Below are positions 52,609 through 60,432 of a stretch of DNA of 64,000 bases, one piece after another. Source of the stretch: an uncultured Tropicimonas sp. (lineage in GTDB: Bacteria > Pseudomonadota > Alphaproteobacteria > Rhodobacterales > Rhodobacteraceae); contig CANLZY010000002.1 of the NCBI GenBank assembly GCA_947495685.1, positions 166,163 through 230,162 of the forward strand, in the 5' to 3' direction. The position numbers and the translations under genes are program-made. Under the pieces are notes generated by a model. That model saw only the letters and a list, made by a program, of their open reading frames with translations. It was not told where the DNA came from and did no database searches. Position 1 is the first letter of the stretch, and each line of letters begins with the position of its first letter.

Positions 52609-53256
52609 ATGACACCCGAAGACCTGACCCCGCTGTTCACCCGTTCCGATGGCCAGTACCTGTGCGCTCGCTGGGACAGACCGATTGTTCCGGTCGTCTT
52701 TGGCGTCGAGGACGAAACGATTTCCGTTGTCAAAGGTGCCTGTGAGGCCGTTGTTGCCCTGGCTGGGCACCAGATGGCCGAAACCGACATGGAGCAGGGC
52801 GCCAACCTGATGGTGTTCTTCTTTCGGGACTGGCGGGAATTGCTGGATGTGCCCGATCTGGACCAACTCGTTCCCGATCTGGCGGCGCTGGTCGACAGGC
52901 TGGTCGCCGCGGACGCGACCCAGTACCGGGCCTTTCGGTTCGAAGCTTCCGGGGCAATCCGGGCCTGTTTCGTTTTCCTTCGCATGGATGCCGCCATGGC
53001 CGAGGTCCCGGCAGAGGCGCTCAGCCTTGGACAGATGGTTCAGGCGATTCTTCTGTGGTCGCAATCGGCCTTCCGGGATCAGTCACCGTTGGCGGTCACT
53101 CCCGACGGGCTCGCCGTTCTGCGCCCGGACATCGCGGCGGTCATCCGTGCTGCCTATGATCCTGCAATGCCTGCCGTCGCCCGCGACCCGAGCCACGCGC
53201 TCCGCCTGTCGGCCAGGATCGCCGCTGCGGCGCAGGCCCCTGCATCAGAGGGCTGA
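52609..53256 (+). CDS. Conserved hypothetical protein, 215 residues
   Basis: A 215-residue acidic, soluble, mostly helical protein with no recognised domain. Segments include FTRSDGQYLCARWDRPIVPVVFGVEDETISVVKGACEAVVALAGH, NLMVFFFRDWRELLDVPDLDQL and a C-terminal helical stretch. The pattern of an N-terminal sheet followed by helices looks real and the codon use is like that of the neighbours. It is divergent from the ADP-ribosyltransferase-like gene with a 120-bp shared promoter region, but no evidence ties it to immunity or secretion of that protein. Confidence 0.6.
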   Translation: MTPEDLTPLFTRSDGQYLCARWDRPIVPVVFGVEDETISVVKGACEAVVALAGHQMAETDMEQGANLMVFFFRDWRELLDVPDLDQLVPDLAALVDRLVAADATQYRAFRFEASGAIRACFVFLRMDAAMAEVPAEALSLGQMVQAILLWSQSAFRDQSPLAVTPDGLAVLRPDIAAVIRAAYDPAMPAVARDPSHALRLSARIAAAAQAPASEG

Positions 53257-53375
53257 CGGCTATCGTGCCGCTGGCGCAGACCGACTTGCATTGTGGTGAA
53301 GCGCCAAAACTGTTTTCGCGAGTCCTTTCGCCCAGCGAAGCGTCTCCAGACGTCATCCGGCTCGAACCTTGTGTG

Positions 53376-54533
53376 CTAGAGACCGAACTCCGCGATGATC
53401 GCATCGGAGTCCATTCCGATATCCGGGGCGGCGCGCGAGGATCGCCCGCGGTGTCCATTGATCCGGACCGGAGACCGGATCAGGCTCAGTTCCGTGCCGA
53501 GCGCGTCGCGAACGCTCTGGACCATTTCCAGATGCCGGAACGCCTCGCTGGAGAGTAGCTCTGACCAGGAATGGACCTTCGCAACCCAGATCCCTTGCGG
53601 CTCAAGGAGCGACACCCAATGATCCGTTGTCTCTCCGGCGAACTTTTCGGCGATGATCTCCTTGATCCTATCGCGTTGTCGGAACCACGCCTTCTGATCA
53701 TCGGCAAACGGTTTCAGGGCGTCGATGTCCAGCAGGTCTGCCAACTCGCCAATCGGCATCATGGCCACGGCGAGAAACCCGTCCCGGGTGGGGTAGACGC
53801 CGTAGGGCGCGGGAAGGGCAGGGTGGGCAGATCGGAAATTGGCCCGCTCCGGCGGTCGACCGCCATCGTTCAGGTGGGTCGCCAGAACTTCGAATTGCAG
53901 GTCCAGCATTGCCTCCAGCAGGCTGGTCTCGACGTGCGCGCCCTTGCCGGATATTCCGCGCCCGACGAGGGCTGCGAGGATGCCATGAGCCGCGGCGGCA
54001 CCGGCCATCATGTCCGCAACGGCCAGACCGAAGGGAACCGGACCGTCGCCCGCACTGCCGTTGAGCCACATCACGCCTGACCGCGCCTGCGCCAACAGAT
54101 CCTGCCCCGGCTTGTCGCGCCACGGGCTGTCCGGTCCGTAACCAGAGATCGAACAGTAGACCGTGCGCGGGTTGATCGCGTTGATCGTTGCATAGTCCAA
54201 TCCCAACCGTTCGATCACGCCCGGTCGAAAGTTCTGCACGAACACATCGGCGCGTTCGGCCAGCGCCTTCAGCCGGGCGAGGTCGGCCGGGTCCTTGAGG
54301 TTGAGGGCAAGGCTTTCCTTTCCGCGGTTGATCGCGTGAAAGACCGTCGACTCCCCATCGATCACCGTGTCGGAAAAGTAGAGATTGCGGGTCAGGTCAC
54401 CGCCGTCCGGGCGCTCGATCTTGATCACCCTCGCGCCAAGATCCTGCAACCGCAGCGTCGCATACGGCCCGGCCAGAAACTGACTGAGATCGACCACGAG
54501 AAGCCCGTTCAGGGGTTGAAAGTCCTGTGCCAT
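53376..54533 (-). CDS. CaiB/BaiF-type CoA-transferase (copy 1)
   Basis: A 385-residue family III CoA-transferase that moves CoA between carboxylic acids in the cytoplasm. VVDLSQFLAGPYATLRLQDLGARVIKIERP is the family N-terminus, VFVQNFRPGVIERLGLDY follows near residue 97, and the likely catalytic Asp145 is in KPGQDLLAQARSG. The C-terminal half carries APYGVYPTRDGFLAVAMMP. GGGAGGAGACGG precedes the ATG at 54533. It lies 41 bp after a paralogue of the same length and orientation. Donor and acceptor acids cannot be predicted. Confidence 0.9.
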   Translation of the reverse strand: MAQDFQPLNGLLVVDLSQFLAGPYATLRLQDLGARVIKIERPDGGDLTRNLYFSDTVIDGESTVFHAINRGKESLALNLKDPADLARLKALAERADVFVQNFRPGVIERLGLDYATINAINPRTVYCSISGYGPDSPWRDKPGQDLLAQARSGVMWLNGSAGDGPVPFGLAVADMMAGAAAAHGILAALVGRGISGKGAHVETSLLEAMLDLQFEVLATHLNDGGRPPERANFRSAHPALPAPYGVYPTRDGFLAVAMMPIGELADLLDIDALKPFADDQKAWFRQRDRIKEIIAEKFAGETTDHWVSLLEPQGIWVAKVHSWSELLSSEAFRHLEMVQSVRDALGTELSLIRSPVRINGHRGRSSRAAPDIGMDSDAIIAEFGL

Positions 54534-54574
54534 CCCGTCTCCTCCCAACGGCAGCCGCGTTTGCTGCGTGTCAA

Positions 54575-55744
54575 TCAATCCAGACCGAGTTCTGCCAGCA
54601 GATCCGCGGTGTCTGCCCCAAGCGCCGGCGCGCCGCGGTCCGATGGCAGCCGTGTGCCATCCAGCCGGATCGGGCACTGGACCACGGTTGCCTCGGAGCC
54701 TGCGCCGTTGCGCACGGTTTGCAGCATGTCGAGTGCGGCGAACCCTTCGGTCTCGCTCAGTGCTGGCCAATCGAGAATCTCGGCACACCAGACGTCTGCC
54801 GGTTCCAGAATCGCCAACCAGTCGGCGGTTGTCCTTTCGGCAATCCGGGACTGTAGCAATGGCTTGATCTCGTTGGCGCGAGTCAGCGCATCTGATTGCT
54901 CGAACGTACCAAGTGCGGGCAGCTCAAAGAGGTCTGCAAGACGAGCGAGAGGCGTCATGGCAACGGCAAGGTAGCCGTCGTTCGTGGCGTAGACGCCGTA
55001 GGGCGCCGCCCCATAGACGTTGGCGTTGGCGATTTCGGTGCGCCTTGGCCGGGTCCGATTGCCGTTGAAAAAACAGGTAAGCTGTTCGAATTGCAGATCC
55101 ATGCCGGAACTGAGCAGGTCGACCTCCAACAGCGCGCCTGCGCCGGTGCGCCCGCGCCGCAGCAGCGCCGCCAGAATGCCTTGCACTAGGTTCAGCGCCG
55201 TCGCGATATCGAACAGGGCAAAGCCAACCGGTACCGGCCCGTCCGACGCATTCCCCTGCAGCCAGGTGATGCCGCTGAGTGACTGGGCCAGAAGGTCCTG
55301 GCCGGGCTTGTCCCGCCAGGGGCCGGTGGTGCCGTAGCCGGTGACCGAGGCATAGACCAGCTTGGGGTTCAGCGCGGCCACGACCTCGTAGCCAAGTCCG
55401 ATCCGTTCCATGACGCCCGGCCGGAAGTTGTGGATCATGACGTCGGCGGAGGCGATCAGCGCCTTCACCCTTTCCAGATCGCCCGCGTCCTTGAGGTTCG
55501 CCGCAAAGCTGCGCTTGTTGCGGTTGATCGAGTGAAACAGCAGGCTGTCGCCGTCGAGCCATTGATCTGCCACCGCCAGCGACCGGCACAGATCGCCCCC
55601 TTGCGGACGTTCGACCTTGATCACATCGGCCCCCAGATCGGCCAGGCGCATGGCTGCGTAGGGACCTGCCAGAAATTGCGCAAAGTCGAGGACGCGGATG
55701 CCTTCGAGCGGGAGGTTGGCTGGGGATGACGTGGGAGCGTTCAT
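54575..55744 (-). CDS. CaiB/BaiF-type CoA-transferase (copy 2)
   Basis: A 389-residue family III CoA-transferase paralogous to the gene just downstream (shared LAGPYAxxRLxDLGAxVIKxERPxGGDL, HNFRPGVMERIGLGY and PWRDKPGQDLLAQ). The likely catalytic Asp is residue 150. The second of two close ATGs (55744) is chosen because CGGAT sits nearer the correct distance; 55750 is the alternative. A GAAAGT-T-ACTTTC palindrome lies 11-23 bp upstream of this start, next to the iclR gene, suggesting direct control. Two copies may form a heteromer or act on different acids of one pathway. Confidence 0.9.
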   Translation of the reverse strand: MNAPTSSPANLPLEGIRVLDFAQFLAGPYAAMRLADLGADVIKVERPQGGDLCRSLAVADQWLDGDSLLFHSINRNKRSFAANLKDAGDLERVKALIASADVMIHNFRPGVMERIGLGYEVVAALNPKLVYASVTGYGTTGPWRDKPGQDLLAQSLSGITWLQGNASDGPVPVGFALFDIATALNLVQGILAALLRRGRTGAGALLEVDLLSSGMDLQFEQLTCFFNGNRTRPRRTEIANANVYGAAPYGVYATNDGYLAVAMTPLARLADLFELPALGTFEQSDALTRANEIKPLLQSRIAERTTADWLAILEPADVWCAEILDWPALSETEGFAALDMLQTVRNGAGSEATVVQCPIRLDGTRLPSDRGAPALGADTADLLAELGLD

Positions 55745-55754
55745 GATCATATCC

Positions 55755-55767
55755 GAAAGTTACTTTC
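55755..55767. promoter_or_regulatory. Candidate IclR operator
   Basis: GAAAGTTACTTTC is a perfect 6-1-6 palindrome; a second overlapping inverted repeat, ACTTTC-AAATA-GAAAAGT, continues to about 55779. It lies between the iclR stop and the CoA-transferase start, as expected for the local IclR protein. Confidence 0.5.
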
Positions 55768-55858
55768 AAATAGAAAAGTAGACCCCGAGGGGCAGCACGT
55801 CAACACGCGGTTTCGTGCAACGGCTTGCAATCTGTCAGATGAAAAAAACGGCAGGCGC

Positions 55859-56683
55859 CTATTCGGCAGCGTCGGCTGCGGACAGCGGCACACCGCCAAG
55901 CGACCGGGTCAACTCGTCGCCAACGGTGCGAAGGTAGTCCAGGGAACCTTCGGCAGTCATCGGCGGGTTTGCCTGGTCAATGAACCCGATCGTTATCGCC
56001 GCAACGATGCCGCGCATGTCAAAGACCGGGACACACAGGTTTCGAATTCCCTGCACAATCTCCGAGGGCCAGTCTTCGAAACCCTTCTTGCGGATCACAC
56101 CGAAGCGTTCGCGCAGGCCTGCCTTCTGGTCTGTCGTCAGGCGGGTGATGTATCGAGTCTGCGTCTCGCTTCCGGAATAGGCGAGGATGACGTTGCCGGT
56201 CGATGTATGGATCGCAGGGAACATCGCACCGGTGCGAACGCTGTAGCTGGCAGGGCGGGGGCTGCGAACAGAGGCCAGGATCAGGACGTTGGCCCGGTTG
56301 ACGACGCCAAGGTGGCAGGATTGCTCGGTTGCAAAGGCGATCCTTTCCAGCAGCGGAACGGCGTTGCGCACCAGGCGATCAGTCGGCTCGTGCCGGTGGG
56401 ACAGTTCGAACAACCGCATCGACAGCGCATACCGCCCGGTGTCCGGATCCTGTTCCAAATAGTCCCGTTCGGCCAAGTAGACCACGACGCGATAGAGTTC
56501 GCCCATCGTGCGCCCGAGCGCATCGACGATTTCGTTCATCGTCATGCCTGCCGGGGCATCCGCCAGAACTTCCAGCACGTCGAGCGCCTTTTCGACGGCA
56601 GGAACCGAGGATTTCTCCTTGGAGGAGGGGGGGGTCGCGGGCTTTGTTGGTTTGCTCGGCATCCGATTCCCGCGGGGTCTCAT
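55859..56683 (-). CDS. IclR-family transcriptional regulator
   Basis: A 274-residue IclR-type regulator. A basic/Pro/Ser N-terminus (about 25 residues) leads into a winged helix-turn-helix (SVPAVEKALDVLEVLADAPAGMTMNEIVDALGRTMGELYRVVVYLAERDYLEQD) and a GAF-like effector domain (about residues 105-260, with IHTSTGNVILAYS and LCVPVFDMRGIVAAITIGFID). The start at 56683 overlaps the enoyl-CoA hydratase stop as ATGA, which shows the regulator gene is part of the dctPQM-ech operon. It probably senses the imported acid or its CoA ester. A second ATG at 56662 is possible. Confidence 0.9.
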   Translation of the reverse strand: MRPRGNRMPSKPTKPATPPSSKEKSSVPAVEKALDVLEVLADAPAGMTMNEIVDALGRTMGELYRVVVYLAERDYLEQDPDTGRYALSMRLFELSHRHEPTDRLVRNAVPLLERIAFATEQSCHLGVVNRANVLILASVRSPRPASYSVRTGAMFPAIHTSTGNVILAYSGSETQTRYITRLTTDQKAGLRERFGVIRKKGFEDWPSEIVQGIRNLCVPVFDMRGIVAAITIGFIDQANPPMTAEGSLDYLRTVGDELTRSLGGVPLSAADAAE

Positions 56684-57426
56684 CCCCCGCTGTCCTGTTG
56701 TTTGTCACGGTCAATCTTGGCAAAGCACAATGACATGAGTTCGTTGTCGTAGGAAAGCCCCGATTGCACGGTGGAATCCATTGCGTTGCGGACCGCCGAT
56801 TTCACGGCCTGGGTCGCGACACTGCTGTGCTCGGCGATGCGGGCGGCGACCTCCATTGCCTTGGCAACCTCGTCCCCCGGCTCGACCAGCCATTCGATCA
56901 TTCCCATGTCGAACGCTTCCTGCGCCGTGAACCGATCTCCGGTCAGCAGGTAGCGCATCGCATTTCCATATCCGCACAAGCGTACCATGTGCTGTGCTGC
57001 CCCACCCGCGCCGTTCCAGCCGAGCGTGACTTCAGGCGCGGAAAAGGTGGCCGACGTTGCCGCAACTCGCAGATCGCAGGCCAGTGCAACCTCCAGTCCG
57101 CCGCCAAGCGCCCAGCCCTTGACCGCCGCGATGACCGGTTTCCGGATCGCGCGGATCGGCGGGATGTAGTCGTAGCGGTTCCGCCAGGCCCAGAAATCCT
57201 CGTATTCGGCCAGCGCCGAAATGTCGGATCCCGCACAAAAGGCCCGCTCGCCCGCGCCGCTGAACACCACCACGCGGATGTCATGGTCGGCGTTCACGGC
57301 AGCGCAGCACTCGCCGATCTGGCGATACATCTGTTGCGTCAGCGCGTTGTGCTTGGCAGGGCGGTCCAGGATGACGTGGCCGATGGCCCCGTTCCTTTCA
57401 AGGCGTACAGTACCATCGGAAGACAT
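56680..57426 (-). CDS. Enoyl-CoA hydratase/isomerase family protein
   Basis: A 248-residue crotonase-fold enzyme. The oxyanion-hole segment GERAFCAGSDISALAEYEDF lies near residue 62 and WALGGGLEVALACDLRVAATSATFSAPEVTLGWNGAGGAAQHMVRL near 107. One of the usual catalytic Glu pair is visible in the PEVTLGW segment; Asn/Gly replace the second typical Glu (GWNGAGG), so hydration is not certain and isomerase or other crotonase chemistry is possible. It is downstream of dctM by 13 bases and coupled to iclR by ATGA. Confidence 0.87.
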   Translation of the reverse strand: MSSDGTVRLERNGAIGHVILDRPAKHNALTQQMYRQIGECCAAVNADHDIRVVVFSGAGERAFCAGSDISALAEYEDFWAWRNRYDYIPPIRAIRKPVIAAVKGWALGGGLEVALACDLRVAATSATFSAPEVTLGWNGAGGAAQHMVRLCGYGNAMRYLLTGDRFTAQEAFDMGMIEWLVEPGDEVAKAMEVAARIAEHSSVATQAVKSAVRNAMDSTVQSGLSYDNELMSLCFAKIDRDKQQDSGG

Positions 57427-57439
57427 GGGTGAACCTCCT

Positions 57440-58720
57440 TCAGTTCATGGACAGGTTGGGGAGCCACAACGAGATCGCCGGGACGAATGTCAGCACCAGC
57501 AGCATGGCAAACAGCAGCGCGTAGAACGGCAGCGCTGCCTTGATGAAGTCACCGATCGAAACACCGGTGATCGCGCAGGTGGTGAACATCAGCGTGCCAA
57601 GCGGCGGGGTGACGCCGGCAATGGTCAGGTTCAGCACCATCACGATCCCGAAATGCACCGGATCGATGCCGACCGACGAGATCACCGGCACCAGGATCGG
57701 CGTCAACAGGATCAGCGCGGCAGAGCCCTCGATGAACATGCCAGCAAGGATCAGCAGGAAGTTGATCATCAACAGCAGCAGGATCGGGTTATCCGTCAAC
57801 GCCAGCATCGCCTTGGCAACGGCGGTCGGGATCTGCTCCCAGGTCATGTAATAGCCAAAGCCGTTGGCCGCGCAGATCACCAGCAGCACGATGGCCGTGG
57901 CCTGGGTGGTCTGCTGCAGGATCGTCCAGGCGTGCCGGAACCGGAGTTCGCGGTAGAGCACGCCGATGACCGCGGCGAACAGCACCGCCATCGCACCGGC
58001 CTCCGTCGGTGTGAAAAAGCCGAAGCGAATGCCAACCACGATCCCGACAGGCACCATCAGGGCCAGTCCGGCGCCACGCAGGGCGGTCAGGCGCTCGCCC
58101 CAGGGCATGCGGTGTTCAAAGGCCGGTTTCAGTTTCAGCCGGCGCGCCATGTAGGCGACCAGTATCATCATGGCGATACAGAGCAGCACCCCCGGCACGA
58201 TGCCGGCGAGGAAGAGCTTGCCGATGGAGACATCGCCCATGAACCCGTACAGGATCAGGCCGATCCCCGGCGGGATGATGACGCTGATGATCGAGGAGGA
58301 CGCCGTCACCACGGACGAAAAGGCACGGTCGTAGCCGCGACGGCTCATCTCGGGGACAAGAACCTTGGCCTGCATCGCCGCATCCGCGTTTGCAGAACCG
58401 GACACACCGCCAAGCAGCGTCGAGAGCAGCACGTTCACCTGCGCCAGCCCGCCGATCCAATGCCCGGTCATGGCTTCGGCGAAGCCCATCATGCGGCGGG
58501 TAATTCCGGCATAGTTCATCACCACCCCGGTCATGACGAAAAGCGGGACCGCCAACAGCGGGAACGAATGGGTGACCGACACCATGCGCTGGATGAAAAG
58601 TTCCGGCGGCATGGACCCGGAGAACAGGAAGAACGACAGCCCCGCAGCGCCGATGCAGAAGGCGACGGGAACCCCAAGGGCGATGGTGACGAGCAGGACA
58701 ATGATCGGCAGGAAGTCCAT
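57440..58720 (-). CDS. dctM: TRAP transporter large permease, DctM type
   Basis: A 426-residue large membrane subunit with about 12-13 helices of the TRAP (sodium-driven, binding-protein-dependent) family. MDFLPIIVLLVTIALGVPVAFCIG, VSGSANADAAMQAKVLVPEMSRRGYDRAFSSVVTASSSIISVIIPPGIGLILYGFM and the duplicated half ending GTLMFTTCAITGVSIGDFIKAALPFYALLF are characteristic. The start codon overlaps the dctQ stop by one base. It acts with DctQ and the periplasmic DctP. Confidence 0.94.
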   Translation of the reverse strand: MDFLPIIVLLVTIALGVPVAFCIGAAGLSFFLFSGSMPPELFIQRMVSVTHSFPLLAVPLFVMTGVVMNYAGITRRMMGFAEAMTGHWIGGLAQVNVLLSTLLGGVSGSANADAAMQAKVLVPEMSRRGYDRAFSSVVTASSSIISVIIPPGIGLILYGFMGDVSIGKLFLAGIVPGVLLCIAMMILVAYMARRLKLKPAFEHRMPWGERLTALRGAGLALMVPVGIVVGIRFGFFTPTEAGAMAVLFAAVIGVLYRELRFRHAWTILQQTTQATAIVLLVICAANGFGYYMTWEQIPTAVAKAMLALTDNPILLLLMINFLLILAGMFIEGSAALILLTPILVPVISSVGIDPVHFGIVMVLNLTIAGVTPPLGTLMFTTCAITGVSIGDFIKAALPFYALLFAMLLVLTFVPAISLWLPNLSMN

Positions 58721-59214
58721 CAGAGCACCTCCATGCCATCATCATCCGTCTCTGGCGCAAGGCTTGGTACTAGCAGGCGCAAGATGGCCGTCACGGTCAT
58801 CATCCCAAAGGCAATGAACGGGGCGAGGTAGACATAGCTGAAGGGGATATCCATCACGGGTGACATTCGCGTTGCGCCCTTGCCCATCATGATAAAACTG
58901 AGCCAGGCCGTGTAGGCGAGGAAGGCGATCACCAGCACGTCGGCCGCGATGCGGGCGAGGCGCTGAGGCACGGGGGGCAGCGAGTCGACCAGAAGCGTCA
59001 CCCGGATGTGCTGGTCCTTGCGATAGGCGGCCATCGCGCCGATGAAGACGACCCAGGTGAACAGGATTCCGGAAAGCTCCGTTGTCCAAACTGCAGGTTT
59101 CGCGGTGACGTAGCGCGTCAACACCCCCCACAGCACGGCTCCCAGCAAGATGGCCATCGCCGAATAGGTCACCAGGCCCTCGGCGACATCGAGGATTCTT
59201 CGAACGTGTTTCAT
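58720..59214 (-). CDS. dctQ: TRAP transporter small permease, DctQ type
   Basis: A 164-residue four-helix small TRAP subunit. The conserved VLWGVLTRYVTAKPAVWTTELSGILFTWVVFIGAMAAYRKDQHIRV segment (R..F/Y..P..W..E) spans helices 1-2, and VYLAPFIAFGMMTVTAILRLLV is helix 4. It is coupled by a one-base overlap to dctM and separated from dctP by a strong hairpin. Confidence 0.93.
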   Translation of the reverse strand: MKHVRRILDVAEGLVTYSAMAILLGAVLWGVLTRYVTAKPAVWTTELSGILFTWVVFIGAMAAYRKDQHIRVTLLVDSLPPVPQRLARIAADVLVIAFLAYTAWLSFIMMGKGATRMSPVMDIPFSYVYLAPFIAFGMMTVTAILRLLVPSLAPETDDDGMEVL

Positions 59215-59236
59215 TGGTTACCCTCCCCAACCGAAA

Positions 59237-59264
59237 CCGGCCCGGCAGCAACCTGCCGGGCCGG
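59237..59264. other. Intercistronic hairpin between dctP and dctQ
   Basis: CCGGCCCGGCAG pairs perfectly with CTGCCGGGCCGG (12 bp) around a CAAC loop. It is transcribed in the dctPQM operon between the binding-protein gene and the permease genes, followed by TTTC on the minus strand, and so may cap the abundant dctP message or cause partial termination. Confidence 0.7.
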
Positions 59265-59278
59265 ACCATGGCGCATTC

Positions 59279-60268
59279 TCAGTTGTCGAGGATCGCCCGC
59301 ACCTTCTCGTAGAGGCCCGGTGTCCAGTCGGGGAACTTGGTGTAGGTCACTGCGGTCATCTCCTGGAAAGCCGGGATGTCGACGTCACGGTTGAACGCCA
59401 CGCCTTCGGCCTCAAGCTTTTTCACCCATTCTTCCTGCGAGTTGAGCATCAGGTCGGTCATGAAGACACCGGCGGCAACGGCCTCCTCGACCATGACGGT
59501 CTGGATGTCTTCGGGAAGGGCGGCAAAGTAGTCGGAGTTGATCACCAGCCCGGTGAAGCCCTTGAAGTGGCCGGTCAGCGAGATGACCTTTTTTACCTCG
59601 TGCAGCTTGGCTCCATAGATTGACGGCAGCGGCGCCTCGGCACCTTCGACCACGCCAGCGGACAGACCTGAATAGACTTCGGCCCAGGCAAGCTGGGTCG
59701 GCCGCGCGCCCATAGAATCGAACGTCTCGACCCACATGATGTTCGGCGGCGTGCGGAAGGTCATGCCGGCGATGTCAGCCGGAGTGCTGATCGGCTTGTC
59801 CGAGATCAGGTGGCGGGACCCGAACAGCCAGTTGAGCGCCAGCAGCTCGATCTGGCTTTCATCGCGCAGCCGGTTCTTCATGTCGGCATAGAGGTCCGAC
59901 TCGATGATCTTGGCGAAATCACGCGGGTCTTCCATCAGGTAGGGTCCGCCGAGAACGCCAAAGTCGGGCACGAAGTCCGACAGGTATCCCGGGTCCGAAA
60001 TCGTCATGATCGGTGCGCCGGCGCGCATCTGTTCATAGACTTCCGGGTTGGTGCCGAGTTGGGCATTGGGGAAGATGGAGATTTCGACGCGTCCGTCGGT
60101 CCGCTCGGCCACCTTGGACACGAACTCTTCCATGGCTTGCTGGATCGGTTCCTTGTCCGATGTCACGTGACCCAGGCGAATCTCATATTCCGCAGCAAGG
60201 GCCGGTGACACGGCAGCGACAGCGGCAGCTGCAAGAATTCCCCGTAGGTATCTGGTGGTTCCGGTCAT
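59279..60268 (-). CDS. dctP: TRAP transporter periplasmic solute-binding protein
   Basis: A 329-residue exported binding protein. The signal peptide is about residues 1-25 (TTRYLRGILAAAAVAAVSPALA before AEYEIRLGHV). The mature fold shows the DctP family order, including ARG-anchoring Arg172 in GMTFRTPPNIMWVETFDSMG that normally binds a substrate carboxylate, followed by AWAEVYSGLSAGVVEGAEAP. The GAP..PL-type C-half ends YEKVRAILDN. A GGAGGAGAAAAC ribosome site gives high expression. The substrate is a carboxylic acid, identity unknown. Confidence 0.94.
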   Translation of the reverse strand: MTGTTRYLRGILAAAAVAAVSPALAAEYEIRLGHVTSDKEPIQQAMEEFVSKVAERTDGRVEISIFPNAQLGTNPEVYEQMRAGAPIMTISDPGYLSDFVPDFGVLGGPYLMEDPRDFAKIIESDLYADMKNRLRDESQIELLALNWLFGSRHLISDKPISTPADIAGMTFRTPPNIMWVETFDSMGARPTQLAWAEVYSGLSAGVVEGAEAPLPSIYGAKLHEVKKVISLTGHFKGFTGLVINSDYFAALPEDIQTVMVEEAVAAGVFMTDLMLNSQEEWVKKLEAEGVAFNRDVDIPAFQEMTAVTYTKFPDWTPGLYEKVRAILDN

Positions 60269-60432
60269 GGTTTTCTCCTCCAATTGACCAAGGTTTTTCC
60301 GGCCCCTTGGGGGCCGCGCCCGGTCTCGACAGGGCGAGCGGGGCATGCGCCATCCGTAACATTCAGCTTGCAAATGTCAAAGTAGTTTTTATATTCGAAA
60401 TTATCCTGACGATCTGCCCTTGGAGGAACTTG

